A DNA stretch of 64,000 bases, from the NCBI GenBank assembly GCA_937980205.1, contig CALJKW010000078.1:186001-250000 (forward strand), in the 5' to 3' direction. Below, piece by piece: positions 49,765 to 58,949 of the stretch. A program made the translations under genes and the position numbers. The notes below the pieces were generated by a model, which was not told the DNA's origin, did not search any database, and worked only from the letters and a program-made list of their open reading frames with translations. Every line of letters starts with the position of its first letter. The first letter of the stretch is position 1. The DNA is from an uncultured Myxococcales bacterium. Lineage in GTDB: Bacteria > Myxococcota > Myxococcia > Myxococcales > Myxococcaceae.

Positions 49765-51462
49765 TCAGCCCACGTCGCCGCGGTACGCCGTACCCTGCCG
49801 CAGCGCCTTGTCCGGCCACGTGCGGCTGCGCCCCTCTTCATCCTCGAGGTGCGCGAAGTAGTAGACGCTCTGGCCCTTCTCGAGCGCCGGCAGCTGGCCG
49901 CTCAGGTCGCCCTGCCGCTCGTTGCCCGCGACGCGAGACAGCTCGACCGACTGGAACGGCCCGTCCGGAGACGTCGACCAGTACACGGTCGCCTTCTCGA
50001 GCGGCTTCTCGGTATCGAACTCGAACTTGAGCCGCGTGGGCTTGCCCGCCTCGATCGGCGGCGGCACGTGCCCCACGCCGACCGGCGCGCGCATCACCAC
50101 CTGCGTGATGCAGTGCACGGCGCCGTCGTCGGCGATGACGTCGCGCGAGTCGAGCGGGACGATCTCCTTGTCGGGCATCGCCTTCCGGTAGACCTCGAGC
50201 GCCTTCTCGTCCTGCGGCAGCCCGTACACCGGCACGAGCACCTTGTTGTTGAGCGTCGTCGCGTTCGTGTACGTCGGCGTCGGCCCGCCGGGAGTCTTCG
50301 GCACCATCGGCAGACGAAGCACCCGGTACTGCTCGCCCTTGTCGTTCTTCGCCTGCGCGAGCTTCGCCGCGGCCTCGTCGAGGATCTCGCGGTTGCCGTT
50401 CCCCGCGTCTTCGCCCGGCTGGTACTCACCGACGAGGAAGGTGCGGTCGTCGATCTTGTTCACGAACATGTCGATGTGGCCGGTGCCGTCGTCGACCATG
50501 TCGCGCAGGATCTCGACCTTCTCGAACCCGAACGTCTCCTTCGCGAACTGCGCGACCTTCTCGGTCGTGTAGTTCTCGAGCGCGGGCACGTAATAGTCCT
50601 TCGCGCCCGGCTTGCCCTGCCACGGGTCCATGACGACGTCGGTCATGAACAGCGTCTTGCCCGCGGGTATGAAGTTGCCGCCCGGGTTGATGAAGTCGGT
50701 CTTCCGCAGCGGGATGCCGGTCTGCTCGGAGAAGCGCAGCGGGAACTGGTCGTCCTTCGGCCAGGGCCGGTTGTAGACCATGTCGACGATCTGCAGCTCG
50801 CCGTCCATCGTGTGGACGAAGACCGGGCCGTAGTCGCGCATCCAGACGGTGTCGAGCTCGGCCTCGATGAAGCGGACGTTCTCCATGCGAACGCCGGCGC
50901 CCTCGAGCTCACGACTGAGCTCGGCCTTCTGACCCGGAGGCACCGCGACGTACGCGAGATCATCTTTCGCGACCTCGCGGATCAGCGGCAGCAGCACCGA
51001 CTTCACCGGCTTGTCGCCCGGCACCAGCCCCGCCCACGCGATGACGAGCCCCTCGGCGCGGCCGTACTCGCTGAAGCTCTTCACCGTCGTGTTCGCGACG
51101 GGCCCCGCCTTCAGCACGCCGGGCGCCGACACGATGTTCTTCTGCTCCGGCCACGGCTTCACCTGCGGCCGGACCTCGACCTCACCGAACAGCGAGCCGC
51201 GCTTGGGCTTCGGCAGCGCCTCTTCCGCGAACGGCTTGCTGATCAGCTCGGGCCGCCCGACGGTCTTCCCCCCCTTCATCAGGAAGACGTCGGCGGCGTA
51301 CCGAGCTCCAATCTCGGCGAACTCGGGCGCGGCGGTTGTGATCGTCTTCGCCTGGAGATCGATCTCCAGCGCGCTCTTGGAGCCGAGCGTCTGGAACTGC
51401 GCCGCCGCCTGCTGCAGCGCCGCATCCGTCTTGAACGTGTACCGCGCCCGATCAGCCTTCAC
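49765..51462 (-). CDS. Agmatine/peptidyl-arginine deiminase family protein with C-terminal Fn3-like extension
   Basis: 565 residues from a GTG. The guanidino-group modifying fold is clear: Asp210 in VWMRDYGPVFV, His329 and Asp331 in DGTGHIDMFVN, and nucleophile Cys451 in AVHCITQVV. The spacing and GPxPTYTNATTLN segment match the PAD_porph/agmatine deiminase family (PF04371). The last ~100 residues are a beta domain (VYWSTSPDGPFQSVELSR). The reaction is agmatine or peptidyl-arginine deimination; which one cannot be told. The N-terminal ~100 residues are not typical. It follows the flavoprotein by 3 bp. Confidence 0.88.
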   Translation of the reverse strand: MKADRARYTFKTDAALQQAAAQFQTLGSKSALEIDLQAKTITTAAPEFAEIGARYAADVFLMKGGKTVGRPELISKPFAEEALPKPKRGSLFGEVEVRPQVKPWPEQKNIVSAPGVLKAGPVANTTVKSFSEYGRAEGLVIAWAGLVPGDKPVKSVLLPLIREVAKDDLAYVAVPPGQKAELSRELEGAGVRMENVRFIEAELDTVWMRDYGPVFVHTMDGELQIVDMVYNRPWPKDDQFPLRFSEQTGIPLRKTDFINPGGNFIPAGKTLFMTDVVMDPWQGKPGAKDYYVPALENYTTEKVAQFAKETFGFEKVEILRDMVDDGTGHIDMFVNKIDDRTFLVGEYQPGEDAGNGNREILDEAAAKLAQAKNDKGEQYRVLRLPMVPKTPGGPTPTYTNATTLNNKVLVPVYGLPQDEKALEVYRKAMPDKEIVPLDSRDVIADDGAVHCITQVVMRAPVGVGHVPPPIEAGKPTRLKFEFDTEKPLEKATVYWSTSPDGPFQSVELSRVAGNERQGDLSGQLPALEKGQSVYYFAHLEDEEGRSRTWPDKALRQGTAYRGDVG

Positions 51463-51465
51463 GCG

Positions 51466-53487
51466 TCAGTCCACGTGGTACGCCGGCGGCGGAGGCCGCG
51501 TGCGCACGAAGAACGGCACGTTCGGATCCGGCAGGTGCGTGTCGTTCTTCACGTCGACCTCCTTCTCCGGCACGTAGTAGTCGACCTTGGGCTGACCGAA
51601 CTTGCCCGCGGCGAGGTCCTTGAGCGCCTGCGCCCAGTTGTTCGCCCCGAGCACGCCCTCGAGCCCGAGGTTCGGCTGCCGCGGCTTCTTCACCTCGGTG
51701 TTGTCCGGAGCGAGGTGCAGCGCCTTCGCGCGCTCTTCGCCGAAGTTCACCGGGAGCACGTCGAAGAACTCCTTCGCCGAGACGTGCAGCCACGCCTGCG
51801 TGTCGGTGCGGACGTCGTCGGCGAGCTTGCGAATCGCCGCGCCCTCTTCCATGCCCTGGTCGAGGTTCTGCCAGAACTGACCGACGCGCTGGCCGTGGCC
51901 GATCATGCCGGTCATCGAGCCGCCCGACGTGAGGAAGTGGCCGTTGCCCATCAGGTCACCCGACACGACGCCGTTCGCCGCGACCTTCGCGTCGTCGCCG
52001 AGCCGCTCGGTGAGCGTGAACGCGTTCGGCCCGAAGATCATGCGCATCTCTTTGATCTGCTCGGGCGGGATGTGCAGCACCCCGGCCGCTTCCTTCAGGA
52101 AGTAGTGGTACACGAGGTCCTGCGCCGCCTTCGCGAACTCGGGCGACTTCGGCGACGTGCCCTCGGGCACCTTGCCCGCCTTGATCGGGTCGAACGACAC
52201 GAAGTCGGGGACCTGGATCAGTGTCCACGCGATGCGGTCGGCGCTCTCGTGACCGACGGTGATCTGCCGCACCGTCTGCTGCTCGCCGGTCTCCGGGTCC
52301 GTCGCCGTCGAGATGCGGCGGATCAGCTGGCCGCCCACGTTCGCCGAGACCTCACCGACGATCCAGTTCTGCTGCGCCGCGAGCGACTGGCCCGTCTTCG
52401 GGTCCGTGTACGCGACCTCTTTCTGCACGTAGCCGAGCGACTTCGCCTCGGGGCCGACGCTCGCGCCGGTGGTGATCGAGAACAGCTTCGGCACGCCCAG
52501 GTCGATGGCGTCGGTGCCGGGCTGGCGCACCGTCTTCGGGCGCTGACCGGGCACGTTTTCGGTCGTCACCTTCTCGATGAGGATGCGCTGCTTGCCGTCG
52601 GCCTGCGGGATGAAGCCGTTCACCTTGCCGCTCTCGTCCTGCGTGACGCGCGCGTTGGTGATGATCTGCGCGCGCGGAGGCAGGCCGCGCTCGAGGTCCT
52701 GCTTCTCCATCAGCTCGAGGTACTTCCGCAGCATGCCGGTGTAGTTCGAGATCGCGGCCTGGAACGTCGAGGGGCCGTCGAGGATCTCCTTCATGTCCTG
52801 GCGCACCTTCGTCGGGTCCGCCTTTTCCGGCGCCGCCGGAGGAGGCAGCTCGACGACGTTCGGCTTCCCGCCGGTCGTCGCCAGCGTCGCCGCGCGCGCG
52901 TCTTCGAACGCCACGTTGTGAATGCGGCCGCCGATGTTCTGCTCTTTGCCCGTCTTCGGGTCGAGATCGCCGCGGATGATCTCCGGCCAGTCGAGCGCGC
53001 CCGACTGCAGCTCGGGGCGGAAGAAGACCTCGGCCAGCTTGAAGGGCTTTCCCGTCGGCGGGTAGATGGGGATGCGGTCGGCGCCGTACCGCTTCTCCAT
53101 CATCTCGTCGATCTTGCCGAGCTGGTGGTACCAGTCGACGCGGATGTTCTGGTGCACGCCGAGGATTGGGTCTCCGCGCAGCTCGACGCCGAGCGCGGTG
53201 TGGCCCGCGGCGATCGTCTCGAGCATCTGCATCATGCCCGTCGGGCCCAGGCCGATGTCGACGAAGTCCGCCGGGTGCGCAATCGGCTTCGCGACGGGCT
53301 TGCTCTGCGCGGTCTCGACCGCCGTCATCGCCGGCTTCACGCCGTAGACGTCGTTCGGCTTCGTGACCGTCTCGGTCTTCTTCACCTCGGTCGTCTGCGC
53401 CGCCTTGTTCGGACCCGTGGTGCCTTCGGTCTGCTTGAGGCCAGTCGGAAGGACCGCAGAGCGGGGACCCGTCGGATTGCTTTTCAT
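51466..53487 (-). CDS. Predicted FAD/NAD(P)-binding oxidoreductase-like protein
   Basis: 673 residues. A disordered Thr/Lys/Pro N-terminus (1-70) precedes a Rossmann start FVDIGLGPTGMMQMLETIAA (GxGPTG). Later GGSMTGMIGHGQRVGQFWQN and SGDLMGNGHFLTSG look like flavoprotein C-terminal substrate/FAD regions. No closer relation is clear. No signal peptide or Tat motif. It is tightly arranged with the deiminase gene (3-bp gap) and a 77-residue gene, so the three form one operon. The combination with an arginine deiminase is unusual. Confidence 0.6.
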   Translation of the reverse strand: MKSNPTGPRSAVLPTGLKQTEGTTGPNKAAQTTEVKKTETVTKPNDVYGVKPAMTAVETAQSKPVAKPIAHPADFVDIGLGPTGMMQMLETIAAGHTALGVELRGDPILGVHQNIRVDWYHQLGKIDEMMEKRYGADRIPIYPPTGKPFKLAEVFFRPELQSGALDWPEIIRGDLDPKTGKEQNIGGRIHNVAFEDARAATLATTGGKPNVVELPPPAAPEKADPTKVRQDMKEILDGPSTFQAAISNYTGMLRKYLELMEKQDLERGLPPRAQIITNARVTQDESGKVNGFIPQADGKQRILIEKVTTENVPGQRPKTVRQPGTDAIDLGVPKLFSITTGASVGPEAKSLGYVQKEVAYTDPKTGQSLAAQQNWIVGEVSANVGGQLIRRISTATDPETGEQQTVRQITVGHESADRIAWTLIQVPDFVSFDPIKAGKVPEGTSPKSPEFAKAAQDLVYHYFLKEAAGVLHIPPEQIKEMRMIFGPNAFTLTERLGDDAKVAANGVVSGDLMGNGHFLTSGGSMTGMIGHGQRVGQFWQNLDQGMEEGAAIRKLADDVRTDTQAWLHVSAKEFFDVLPVNFGEERAKALHLAPDNTEVKKPRQPNLGLEGVLGANNWAQALKDLAAGKFGQPKVDYYVPEKEVDVKNDTHLPDPNVPFFVRTRPPPPAYHVD

Positions 53488-53492
53488 GTCGT

Positions 53493-53726
53493 TTACGTTC
53501 CGGAGCGTGCTGCGTTGATTGCTGCGAGGAAGTCGTCGGCGCTGTTCTCGCGCAGCGCCAGCCAGATCATGTTCGCCGCGCTCTGATCGACGCGCGAGAT
53601 CTCGGAGATGATGCCCTCCAGCTCGCTCGCGCTCTCCGGCCGATCGTCCTTCGCGTACTGCAGGTACGCGTGAAGCCCGGCTTCGAGCATGCGCTTCGCA
53701 GACGCGCTAGCGGTGGGGGAGGTCAT
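53493..53726 (-). CDS. Small protein, first gene of the deiminase-flavoprotein operon
   Basis: 77 residues, mostly helical (KRMLEAGLHAYLQYAKD, SELEGIISEISRVDQSAANM, LRENSADDFLAAINAARSG). No family recognised. It lies 5 bp before the flavoprotein gene and shares its promoter. A helical partner or tag-bearing substrate of the flavoprotein/deiminase pair is possible but unsupported. Confidence 0.6.
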   Translation of the reverse strand: MTSPTASASAKRMLEAGLHAYLQYAKDDRPESASELEGIISEISRVDQSAANMIWLALRENSADDFLAAINAARSGT

Positions 53727-53824
53727 GTCCTTGACAGGTGCGGGAGCGGGGTGGACTCATGCGCCACCGTAGACAACCCGCTGGGGCCGGGTCAAAGGCA
53801 AGGCGGCGTTTTGAAAGCCATTTT

Positions 53825-53839
53825 TCTCAATTTGTGAGA
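53825..53839. promoter_or_regulatory. Palindrome TCTCA-N5-TGAGA upstream of a TPR gene
   Basis: TCTCA (53825-53829), five bases, TGAGA (53835-53839), 11 bp before the GTG at 53851, in an AT-rich stretch. The same arms and spacing occur at 58950-58964. It may be an operator shared by the two genes. Confidence 0.4.
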
Positions 53840-53850
53840 GGTGTAGCCGC

Positions 53851-55584
53851 GTGCAACCCGTCCCTGTCGCGAAGTGGGCCAAGGAGCAGCTCCCCAAACA
53901 GCTCGAGGCGGTCTGGAGCAAGGCGGATCAGCTGCACGCCCTCATCGCCGCGGCGCTCGACGCCGGCGTCGTCGACGAGGTGAAGACCGCGGTCGAGCGG
54001 CTCGGCCAGCTCGAGCCGAAGTCGATGCGCGCCGCCGAGCTCGACGCCGTGCTCGCGGCGAAGGCGGGCGACACCAAGACCGCGCGCGCGAAGTTCGAGG
54101 CGGTGGTGAAGAAGTTCCCGAACAGCGCCACCTCGTGGGTCAACCTCTCGCGGCTCGACGAGCTCGACAAGCAGTCGAAGCCCGCGATGGAGAAGGCGAC
54201 CAGGGCGCTCGAGCTCGCCCCCACGCACGACGGCGTCGTCCGCTGGTGGCAGGCGCTGCACACGCGCCACGCGCCCGGCCTCGTGCGGCCGCAGCTCGAG
54301 AAGATCGCGAAGGAGCCCGACGGCTGGCGCGCCCGCATCGCCCTCGCCGAGCTGCTCGTGTCTTCCGGAGAAGGCGCCCGCGCGCTCGAGCTGTACCGCA
54401 GCGTCGCCGCCGACCGCAAAGAGAGCCCCGAGACGCTCGCGTACCTCGCGCAGAGCCTCTACGAGCGCGAGCTGGTGCCGGAGATCGTCTCCGTGCTCGG
54501 CGACGAGTGGACCGCCGTCGCGAAGGACAGCCAGCTCGGCCAGTACGTCGTCCGCTCGTTCCTCGCGCGGCACGATCCCGATCGCGCGGAGGCCGCGCTC
54601 GCCATGATGGGCGCGGTCGAGCCGAAGTTCGCCGCCGAGCTGCGCGACGCCATCGCCAAAGAGCGCAGGTCGCCTGCCGCGGTGCCCGCCGAGGTCCGCA
54701 TCGCGCCGCTCAACGGGCCGATCTGGAGCGTCGCGCTCGGTCGCCCCGAGTGGCTGCAGCAGAAGCGGCCCGCGTCGGGTGGCGCTCCCATCGCCGCGCT
54801 CGCCTGGGCCGTGCCGCCCGACGTGTTCGACAGCCCCGGCCTCGACGGGGTCGTCTCCCGCGCCGCCCCGCTCGCGCTCACCGAGGCGCTGTGGGCGAAG
54901 ACGAACGCCGAAGCCCTCACGCTGCTGCCGCTGATGGGCAAGCAGGGCCTGGTGCGGTGGACGAAGCCGCAGACGCCCGAGCAGCTGATGCCCGTGTTCA
55001 GCGGGCTGCCGAAGAACGCGGTGCTCGTCACCGGAGTCCTCGCGCTCGGCAAGACGCTCGAGGCGCAGCTCACGATCCTCTCTCCGCAGAAGCAGCTGCA
55101 GCGCGACGTGCGCGTGAGCGGCGACACGGTCGAGGCGCTGCTCGCCGCGGCCGAGCAGGGCCTGCTCGAGGCGCTGACGAAGGACGGGCTGGTCACGGCG
55201 GCGCCGGCCCCCGCCGAGCTGCTCCCGGCGCAGCGCTCGCGCGACTACCTCGCCGCGCTCGACGCGCTGGCGATCGAGGTGCTCGCGGGCCTCGAGCTCA
55301 TCGACCGCGGCGAGGTGTTCAACACGCAGCTGCTGCGCCAGCGGCTCGGCGCGCTCGTGCAGCAGGCCGGCGGCGCGGTGACTCCGCTGCTCATGTTCGC
55401 CGGCGCGCTCGTCGCCGCCGCTCGCCTCCAGCCGGACGCCGTCGCCGCGTACGTCGATGACTTGAACGCGATGATCCGCCCCGCCTCGGTGGAGCCGCTG
55501 AATGAGCTGCTCGCGGCGGCTCAGCGCAAGGCGCTGCCGAAGGGAAGTTGGGCGGAGCCGCTTCAGAAGCTCTTCCCCAGGTAG
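53851..55584 (+). CDS. TPR-containing protein of unknown function
   Basis: 577 residues from a GTG preceded by GAGAGGTG. The first ~230 residues are TPR-like (FPNSATSWVNLSRLDELDKQ, RIALAELLVSSGEGARALEL). The remainder has strands and helices with no clear family (APLNGPIWSVALGRPEWLQQ, MFAGALVAAARLQPDAVAAY). No signal. Such architecture is common to myxobacterial scaffolds. Its 3' end faces the convergent TPR gene across a 153-bp gap holding a copy of the fold-back repeat. Confidence 0.7.
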   Translation: MQPVPVAKWAKEQLPKQLEAVWSKADQLHALIAAALDAGVVDEVKTAVERLGQLEPKSMRAAELDAVLAAKAGDTKTARAKFEAVVKKFPNSATSWVNLSRLDELDKQSKPAMEKATRALELAPTHDGVVRWWQALHTRHAPGLVRPQLEKIAKEPDGWRARIALAELLVSSGEGARALELYRSVAADRKESPETLAYLAQSLYERELVPEIVSVLGDEWTAVAKDSQLGQYVVRSFLARHDPDRAEAALAMMGAVEPKFAAELRDAIAKERRSPAAVPAEVRIAPLNGPIWSVALGRPEWLQQKRPASGGAPIAALAWAVPPDVFDSPGLDGVVSRAAPLALTEALWAKTNAEALTLLPLMGKQGLVRWTKPQTPEQLMPVFSGLPKNAVLVTGVLALGKTLEAQLTILSPQKQLQRDVRVSGDTVEALLAAAEQGLLEALTKDGLVTAAPAPAELLPAQRSRDYLAALDALAIEVLAGLELIDRGEVFNTQLLRQRLGALVQQAGGAVTPLLMFAGALVAAARLQPDAVAAYVDDLNAMIRPASVEPLNELLAAAQRKALPKGSWAEPLQKLFPR

Positions 55585-55608
55585 TCCGGTCCATCCGACT
55601 CCCGTTCA

Positions 55609-55727
55609 CGCTGAGCGGAGCGCGAAGCGCGGTGTCGAAGCGGGCCGATGGACGGCTTGGAGCCCGGGCTCGTCTGTGGCCCGCATCGCGTGCCTCCGCC
55701 CAGCCTCATCGATAGGGCGAGCTCGCC
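55609..55727 (-). repeat. Third, diverged copy of the 96-bp fold-back element
   Basis: The core at 55609-55704 is again 96 bp with left end CGCTGAGCGGAG and right end GCCTCCGCCCAGC (one base changed relative to GCCTCCGCTCAGC). The flank TCATCGATAGGGCGAGCTCG matches the 30-bp flank of the other two full copies with several differences. Same orientation as the 28-kb copy. It lies between convergent genes. Confidence 0.7.
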
Positions 55728-55737
55728 ATGAACGGGC

Positions 55738-57036
55738 TCAGCCGAGCGCGGCAAGGTTCTTCTGCACGCCGCCGGCCTCGTCCTTCATCCCGGCCTGCTC
55801 GAACAGCACCTTCGACTTCTCGAAGTGCGCGCGCGCCGCTACCGCCGAGCCCTTCGCGACCTCGATCATCCCGAGGGTGTTGAGCGCCTGCGCGGAGGCC
55901 GTGTCGTCGGCGGCGAGCTCCAGCGCGCGCGCCGCGCTCGCCTGCGCGGGGCCCAGCGTGCCGGCCTGCAGCTGCGCGACCGCGAGCGTGTTCAGCACGC
56001 CGCCGAGCATCGGGTGCCGCTCGCCGGCCTCTCCCGCGAGCCGCGCCGCCGCGAGCTGCAGCTCGGGAACGGCGGCCGCCGCCTGCTGCTGCGAGAGCAG
56101 CAGCCCGCCGAGCCGCGTGCGCAGGTGCGCCTCGAGCAGCAGATCCGCCGGCTGCGCGACCTGCACCCACGACACCGCCTTCTGCAGCGCCGCGCGCGCC
56201 TCGTCGAAGCGGCCCATCCGCCCGTACAGCGACGCGAGCTCGTCGAGCACCGCCGCCGCGGCGGGGTCCTTCTGCGGGAGCGCCGTGAGGCCCGCGAGGT
56301 AGTCGGCCTCGGCCTCGTCCAGCTTCCCCGCCTGAACGTGCAGCGCCGCGAGCCGCAGCGCGACGCGCGCCGAGGCCTCCGCCGGAGCACTCCGGTAGGC
56401 GGTCTCTGCGCCGGCGGAGTCTCCCTGCTCGAACTTCACGTCACCGAGCGTGAGCCACAGCTCCGCCGCGAGCTCGGGGCCCGCGCGCGTGAGCACGTCG
56501 CGCAACAGCCGCTCGGCCGCGTCGTAGGCCTTGGCGCCCGCGTGAATGCGCGCCGCGCCGAGCACCGCCGCGGCCTCGAACGTCGCGTCGCCGCTGGCCG
56601 ACGCCGCCTTCGCCGCCCGCTCGAACGCGGCGAGCGCATCACCGCGACCGAAGCTCACGAGCACTTCCGCGCGACGGAGCAGCAGCTCGGCCTGTTCGCC
56701 GCCCGAGAGCGCGTCGAGCGCGCGCGACGACTCGGCCTCGCGCTCGGCGACGGCGGCCCCCGACGCCAGCGCATTGGCGAGCCGCGCGAGCGTCCAGTCG
56801 GCGCGGACGACGGCGTCCGCCGCCGCGAACGGCCCGGCCTTCTCGAGCCAGCGCTCGGCCTCGGGCAGCCGGCCGAGCCGCTGCGCCGCGGCGGCGAGCC
56901 CGCGCAGCAGCCGGTAGGAAGACGGCCCGTCGAGCTCGGACAGCGTCGCGGCGAGCGGCAGCAGCTCGGCGTGCGCCTCGAGCGCCTGGCCTCTGGCGAG
57001 CAGCTGCTCGGCGGTCTCGAGCTTCCGTACGCTCAT
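55738..57036 (-). CDS. TPR protein (tetratricopeptide repeats throughout)
   Basis: 432 residues. TPR pairs appear throughout: RLGRLPEAERWLEKAGPFAA, SFGRGDALAAFERAAKAA, LYGRMGRFDEARAALQKAVS, LQAGTLGPAQASAARALELA. No signal or enzyme domain. Its start overlaps the stop of the 621-residue gene (ATGA), so they are coupled. It is likely a scaffold or chaperone partner for that protein. A Gln/Ala-rich loop (LLSQQQAAAAVPEL) is present near residue 320. Confidence 0.75.
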   Translation of the reverse strand: MSVRKLETAEQLLARGQALEAHAELLPLAATLSELDGPSSYRLLRGLAAAAQRLGRLPEAERWLEKAGPFAAADAVVRADWTLARLANALASGAAVAEREAESSRALDALSGGEQAELLLRRAEVLVSFGRGDALAAFERAAKAASASGDATFEAAAVLGAARIHAGAKAYDAAERLLRDVLTRAGPELAAELWLTLGDVKFEQGDSAGAETAYRSAPAEASARVALRLAALHVQAGKLDEAEADYLAGLTALPQKDPAAAAVLDELASLYGRMGRFDEARAALQKAVSWVQVAQPADLLLEAHLRTRLGGLLLSQQQAAAAVPELQLAAARLAGEAGERHPMLGGVLNTLAVAQLQAGTLGPAQASAARALELAADDTASAQALNTLGMIEVAKGSAVAARAHFEKSKVLFEQAGMKDEAGGVQKNLAALG

Positions 57037-58898
57037 CGCTCGAGCGCCAGGCCTTTCGCGCCCGGCCCCTCGCCGAGCTGAACCCAGACCTTCTCTTCGC
57101 CGATGACGACGCGCGTCTTGCCGCCCGACGAGGGCAGCGTCTGCGTGCGGCCGTCGAGCGTGAGCGTGAGCTGCCGGTCTGCCGTCGTGCCGAGCTGAAC
57201 GTTCGCCGGCCCCGCGCCGGGCGCGAGCGTGAGCTCGACGCGCTGGCCGTCGAGGCGAAGCGACGTCGGACCGGTCACGCTGACGACCTCGCCCGCGGAG
57301 ACGTCGTCCGCCTTCGGCGCGCTGCTCCACAGCTCGACGGGGCCCGGGTCGTTCGCCGGCGCCTTCACCTTGTGCCGCAGGTTCTCGAGCAGGTCCGAGA
57401 TCGGCGCGGTGATCGGCTGCACCGCCTCTTTCACGCGCTCGATGGCGTCGAACGCCGGGTCGAGCGCCGCCATCAGCCGCGGGTCGGTGACGTACGCGGT
57501 GACGCCGACGTTGACGAGCGGAATGGGCGTGGGGAAGACGACGCCGAGGCCGACGGTGCCGTTCGCGCCGAGCGTGCCGCTCGCCACGAGGGGGATGTGA
57601 AAGCCGACCCGCGGGCCGAACAGCGGGTTGCCGACGGCGCCGTAGACGTACGGAAGCGTGATGCCGTACTCGGCCTTGCCCTTGAGGTGCTTCGCCCACG
57701 TGTAGCTGTTGAGCGTGACGGCCGAGCGCACGAAGACCTGGTTCGTCCACTGCGTCTCGCGCTTGCCGGTCTGCCGGTCGACCGCGGTCTGACCGAAGAT
57801 CCTCTCGTAGCCCGTCGACGCGACGCCCTTGATGCCGCTGCGCACCGAGACGGACACCATCCACGAGCGCTGCTGCGCGCCGGTCAGCCGCTTGATGCCC
57901 GCGAGCTTCTCGGCGACCGCGTCGAGCGCCGCGGCCTGCGACAACAGCCCCGCGCGCTCCTGGCCCGTCGACTTCGACGCCTGCTCGCGCAGCGCTTCAG
58001 CCGAGGCGCGCGCTTCGTCGGCGGTGGTCGGCTGGGCCTCGTGCCCGTAGCAGACGCCGCTGAGCATCGCGACGAGCTTCTCCGGCGTGGCCATGCCCTT
58101 GAGCGGGTTCTCTTTGCCGAGCGCCTCGTACTGCGGGTCCATCGCCTTCGTCGGAGCGATCGAGCGGCGCAGCTGCTTGAGCTCGTACGGATTCAGATCG
58201 AGCAGCTTGTCCATCAGCACCGGCACGTCGCGCAGCTCGAGGCCGGGCTTGCCCTCGTGCAGCGCGAGGATGAGGTCTCCGAGCGTGGGGCGGCCTTCGC
58301 CGAGCGGCTGCTGCATCAGCTCGAACAGGCGCGGAGAGAAGACCGGCGCACCGCCGGGACGCAGGTGCTGCAGCCCCTCCAGCGCGACCGCCGCAGAGTC
58401 GCGGTCCGCCTTGCGGCGACCGAGCGCGAACACCGCCTCGAAGTCCTGCTGCTGGCCGACGGTGAGGCCCTTCGGCGACGTGCCGAGCTGCTCGAGGCGC
58501 TCGACGGCCGGACGCGCGAGGCGCTCGGCCATCCACAACGCGTCGCTCGCGTCGCCGAGCTGCGCGGTCGCCTCTGCGATGTTGGTCGGCAGCTGCTTGA
58601 GCCCGTGCGCCTCGCCGGAGAGCAGGCGGACGAGGCGCTCCGGCGTGGGAGCCCCTCGGAGCGGGTTGCCCTTCGTGCCGTCGAACGCTTTGTAGGCCTG
58701 CGGGTCGGCGCCGATGATCATCTGGCGCACGAGCCGCAGCTGCTCGGTGGAGTGGCCGCGGAACTGATCCAGGAAGGCGGCGACCTCCTGGGCGGAGATG
58801 CCGGCCTCTCCATTCTTCAGCCGCTCGAGCGGTTTCTGCAGCGCGGCCGCGAGCTGAGGATTGAGGACCGGACCGCTGCCGGCTTTGGCGACGCTCAT
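57033..58898 (-). CDS. Large protein with internal duplication and beta-rich C-terminus
   Basis: 621 residues. Two ~90-residue N-terminal segments are related: FLDQFRGHSTEQLRLVRQMI...NPLRGAPTPERLVRLLSGEA and LLDLNPYELKQLRRSIAP...NPLKGMATPEKLVAMLSGVC. Each ends in a similar Gly/His motif (HGLKQ / GHEAQP). The middle has aromatic strands (YVYGAVGNPLFGPRVGF, GLGVVFPTPIPLVNVGVTAY) suggesting a membrane beta-barrel-like or spanning region. The C-terminus is a beta domain (VVSVTGPTSLRLDGQRVELT). No signal peptide. Coupled to the TPR gene downstream. Unrecognised. Confidence 0.6.
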   Translation of the reverse strand: MSVAKAGSGPVLNPQLAAALQKPLERLKNGEAGISAQEVAAFLDQFRGHSTEQLRLVRQMIIGADPQAYKAFDGTKGNPLRGAPTPERLVRLLSGEAHGLKQLPTNIAEATAQLGDASDALWMAERLARPAVERLEQLGTSPKGLTVGQQQDFEAVFALGRRKADRDSAAVALEGLQHLRPGGAPVFSPRLFELMQQPLGEGRPTLGDLILALHEGKPGLELRDVPVLMDKLLDLNPYELKQLRRSIAPTKAMDPQYEALGKENPLKGMATPEKLVAMLSGVCYGHEAQPTTADEARASAEALREQASKSTGQERAGLLSQAAALDAVAEKLAGIKRLTGAQQRSWMVSVSVRSGIKGVASTGYERIFGQTAVDRQTGKRETQWTNQVFVRSAVTLNSYTWAKHLKGKAEYGITLPYVYGAVGNPLFGPRVGFHIPLVASGTLGANGTVGLGVVFPTPIPLVNVGVTAYVTDPRLMAALDPAFDAIERVKEAVQPITAPISDLLENLRHKVKAPANDPGPVELWSSAPKADDVSAGEVVSVTGPTSLRLDGQRVELTLAPGAGPANVQLGTTADRQLTLTLDGRTQTLPSSGGKTRVVIGEEKVWVQLGEGPGAKGLALER

Positions 58899-58949
58899 GA
58901 GCGACGAAACTTCTACTACGACTTCGCGGGATCCCAGATCCGCGGTACT

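Noticed and set aside
49849..53586. 1245-codon plus-strand frame opposite the deiminase and flavoprotein
   Set aside because: Arg/Leu/Asp/His-rich shadow. The minus-strand genes hold catalytic motifs (WMRDYGP, GTGHIDM, AVHC).
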